This document shows positions 5,769 through 6,649 of a DNA stretch of 6,649 nucleotides, in pieces (positions within the stretch are counted from its first letter, which is position 1; each line of letters opens with the position of its first letter). The DNA lies in NCBI GenBank assembly GCA_030042755.1, contig JASHZC010000297.1, forward strand, positions 1-6,649, in the 5' to 3' direction. This DNA comes from Vulcanimicrobiota bacterium (lineage in GTDB: Bacteria; Eremiobacterota; Eremiobacteria; Baltobacterales; Baltobacteraceae). The notes under the pieces were generated by a model. The model ran no database searches. It saw only the letters and a list, made by a program, of their open reading frames with translations, and was not told the origin of the DNA. The position numbers were made by a program, and so were the translations under genes.

Positions 5769-6649
5769 GCTGATCGCTCGACTCGCTGCCGAGATCGACG
5801 AACGCTTTCGAGGATCCAGGATACGTGACGTGGGTCGTTTACCCGACCAACGCGTCGCGCTCGTGTTGTGGTCGCGTGGACGCGATTACACGCTTTGCAT
5901 CGATGTCTTCGGGACACCGCCGCTCGTAACGCTTGAGGATCACGCGCTGCCGGTCGAGAACGAGCCCGGATTCATTCGAGCGACCGGCACGGCGCTGCGC
6001 CAGAGCACCTTGGTAGCCGCCCGCGCACGCAAAGGCGACCGGCTCCTGCGGCTTACGTTCGGAACCCGTTCACGCTTTGGCGTCTCCGATGAAAGCGATC
6101 TCTACATCGAGCTCGTGCCGCGCTTTGGGAATGTGATCTTGGTTCGCAACGAGCGCATCGTCGCCGCGCTCAAGGAATTCACGCTCGCGCAGAATCCGGC
6201 GCGCGCTATCGAAGCCGGCGGGATCTACCAGCTTCCGCCGCTCGTCGCGCGAACCGCTTCTTCCGCCGACGCGATATCCCGCGACGCAAGCGTGCTCGAT
6301 ACCTTCACGGCGTATCGCGATACGCGCGCGCAGGCCGGGGAACATCGACGCAGCGATGACCGACGGCGCGCTCTGCTCAAACGGCTCGACGACCGCGAAC
6401 GCAAGATTCGCAGCGAACTCGAGGCCGTGCGCGCAAAACAAATCGCAGCAGCGGGACGCACGGCCCTACGAGAGCGGGCCGAAGCGATCTACGGTCGTTT
6501 GCACGAGTTGGATCCAAGCGAGCGCGAAGCATCCAAAGACGAAGCCGCCTCGCTCTTTGCGCGATACAAAAAGCTCGGCGCATCGTCAGTGCACCTGCAA
6601 CAGCGCGAAGAACGGCTCCGTGGAAACCTCGCAGCGGTCGAGCAATTGC
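5734..6649 (+). CDS. rqcH: NFACT-family protein (RqcH/FbpA/Tae2 type), N-terminal part
   Basis: The reading frame is open to the right edge; 305 residues are visible. NFACT proteins bind stalled 50S subunits carrying peptidyl-tRNA and, in bacteria, add C-terminal alanine tails (RqcH). The NFACT-N domain runs to about 170, with ERFRGSRIRDVGRL (23-36), GDRLLRLTF (101-109) containing the Asp-Arg pair (D102, R103) that matches the residues needed for tRNA recruitment in RqcH, LYIELVPRFGNVILV (123-137) and YQLPP (165-169). A coiled coil follows (about 210-260), then LFARYKKLG (274-282), typical of the NFACT middle. The helix-hairpin-helix segment normally before the coiled coil seems absent. The start is uncertain: GTG at 5734 gives a 35-base overlap with the synthetase gene; TTG at 5743 is an alternative. 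No clear ribosome-binding site is seen. Older annotation would call it a fibronectin-binding protein. Confidence 0.88.
   Translation, partial: MTALERLRTDPELIARLAAEIDERFRGSRIRDVGRLPDQRVALVLWSRGRDYTLCIDVFGTPPLVTLEDHALPVENEPGFIRATGTALRQSTLVAARARKGDRLLRLTFGTRSRFGVSDESDLYIELVPRFGNVILVRNERIVAALKEFTLAQNPARAIEAGGIYQLPPLVARTASSADAISRDASVLDTFTAYRDTRAQAGEHRRSDDRRRALLKRLDDRERKIRSELEAVRAKQIAAAGRTALRERAEAIYGRLHELDPSEREASKDEAASLFARYKKLGASSVHLQQREERLRGNLAAVEQL

Noticed and set aside
6070..6441. Minus-strand open frame of 123 residues at the right end
   Set aside because: It lies opposite a continuous NFACT reading frame with recognisable motifs, so it is a shadow.

Overview
The window is dense bacterial DNA: GC-rich, with eight protein genes, almost no intergenic space, and frequent GTG starts. 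No mobile element, CRISPR array, tRNA or rRNA was seen. Core families identify the genes but not the species. A diderm is likely because an MlaE-type lipid-transport permease is present. The divergent NFACT and guanylate kinase sequences suggest a poorly sampled phylum; Eremiobacterota/WPS-2 is a low-confidence guess.

Minus strand, read from about 4200 down to 1, is one tight cluster: guanylate kinase (gmk), RNA polymerase omega (rpoZ), glucosamine-6-phosphate synthase (glmS), RNase PH (rph), an unrecognised 112-residue helical protein, and the start of an MlaE-family permease cut by the window edge. gmk, rpoZ and glmS are separated by 21 and 69 bases; glmS and rph by 6; the last three genes overlap. 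The cluster joins nucleotide supply and transcription (gmk, rpoZ), envelope precursor synthesis (glmS), RNA 3'-end maturation (rph) and envelope lipid traffic (mlaE), so it looks like a growth-linked operon.

Plus strand, from 4260 to the right edge: an intact acyl-CoA synthetase, whose 3' end overlaps an NFACT-family protein (RqcH/FbpA/Tae2 type, ribosome-associated quality control) that runs off the window. The two units diverge from a 60-base gap.

The most interesting structure lies outside the coding regions. The gmk and glmS ribosome-binding sites each sit in an inverted repeat that would fold into an mRNA hairpin ending exactly two bases before a GTG start. glmS has a second hairpin just upstream. 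The NFACT protein also appears to lack the helix-hairpin-helix module usually found between its N-terminal domain and its coiled coil. I saw no new multi-gene system; the region is otherwise ordinary housekeeping DNA.
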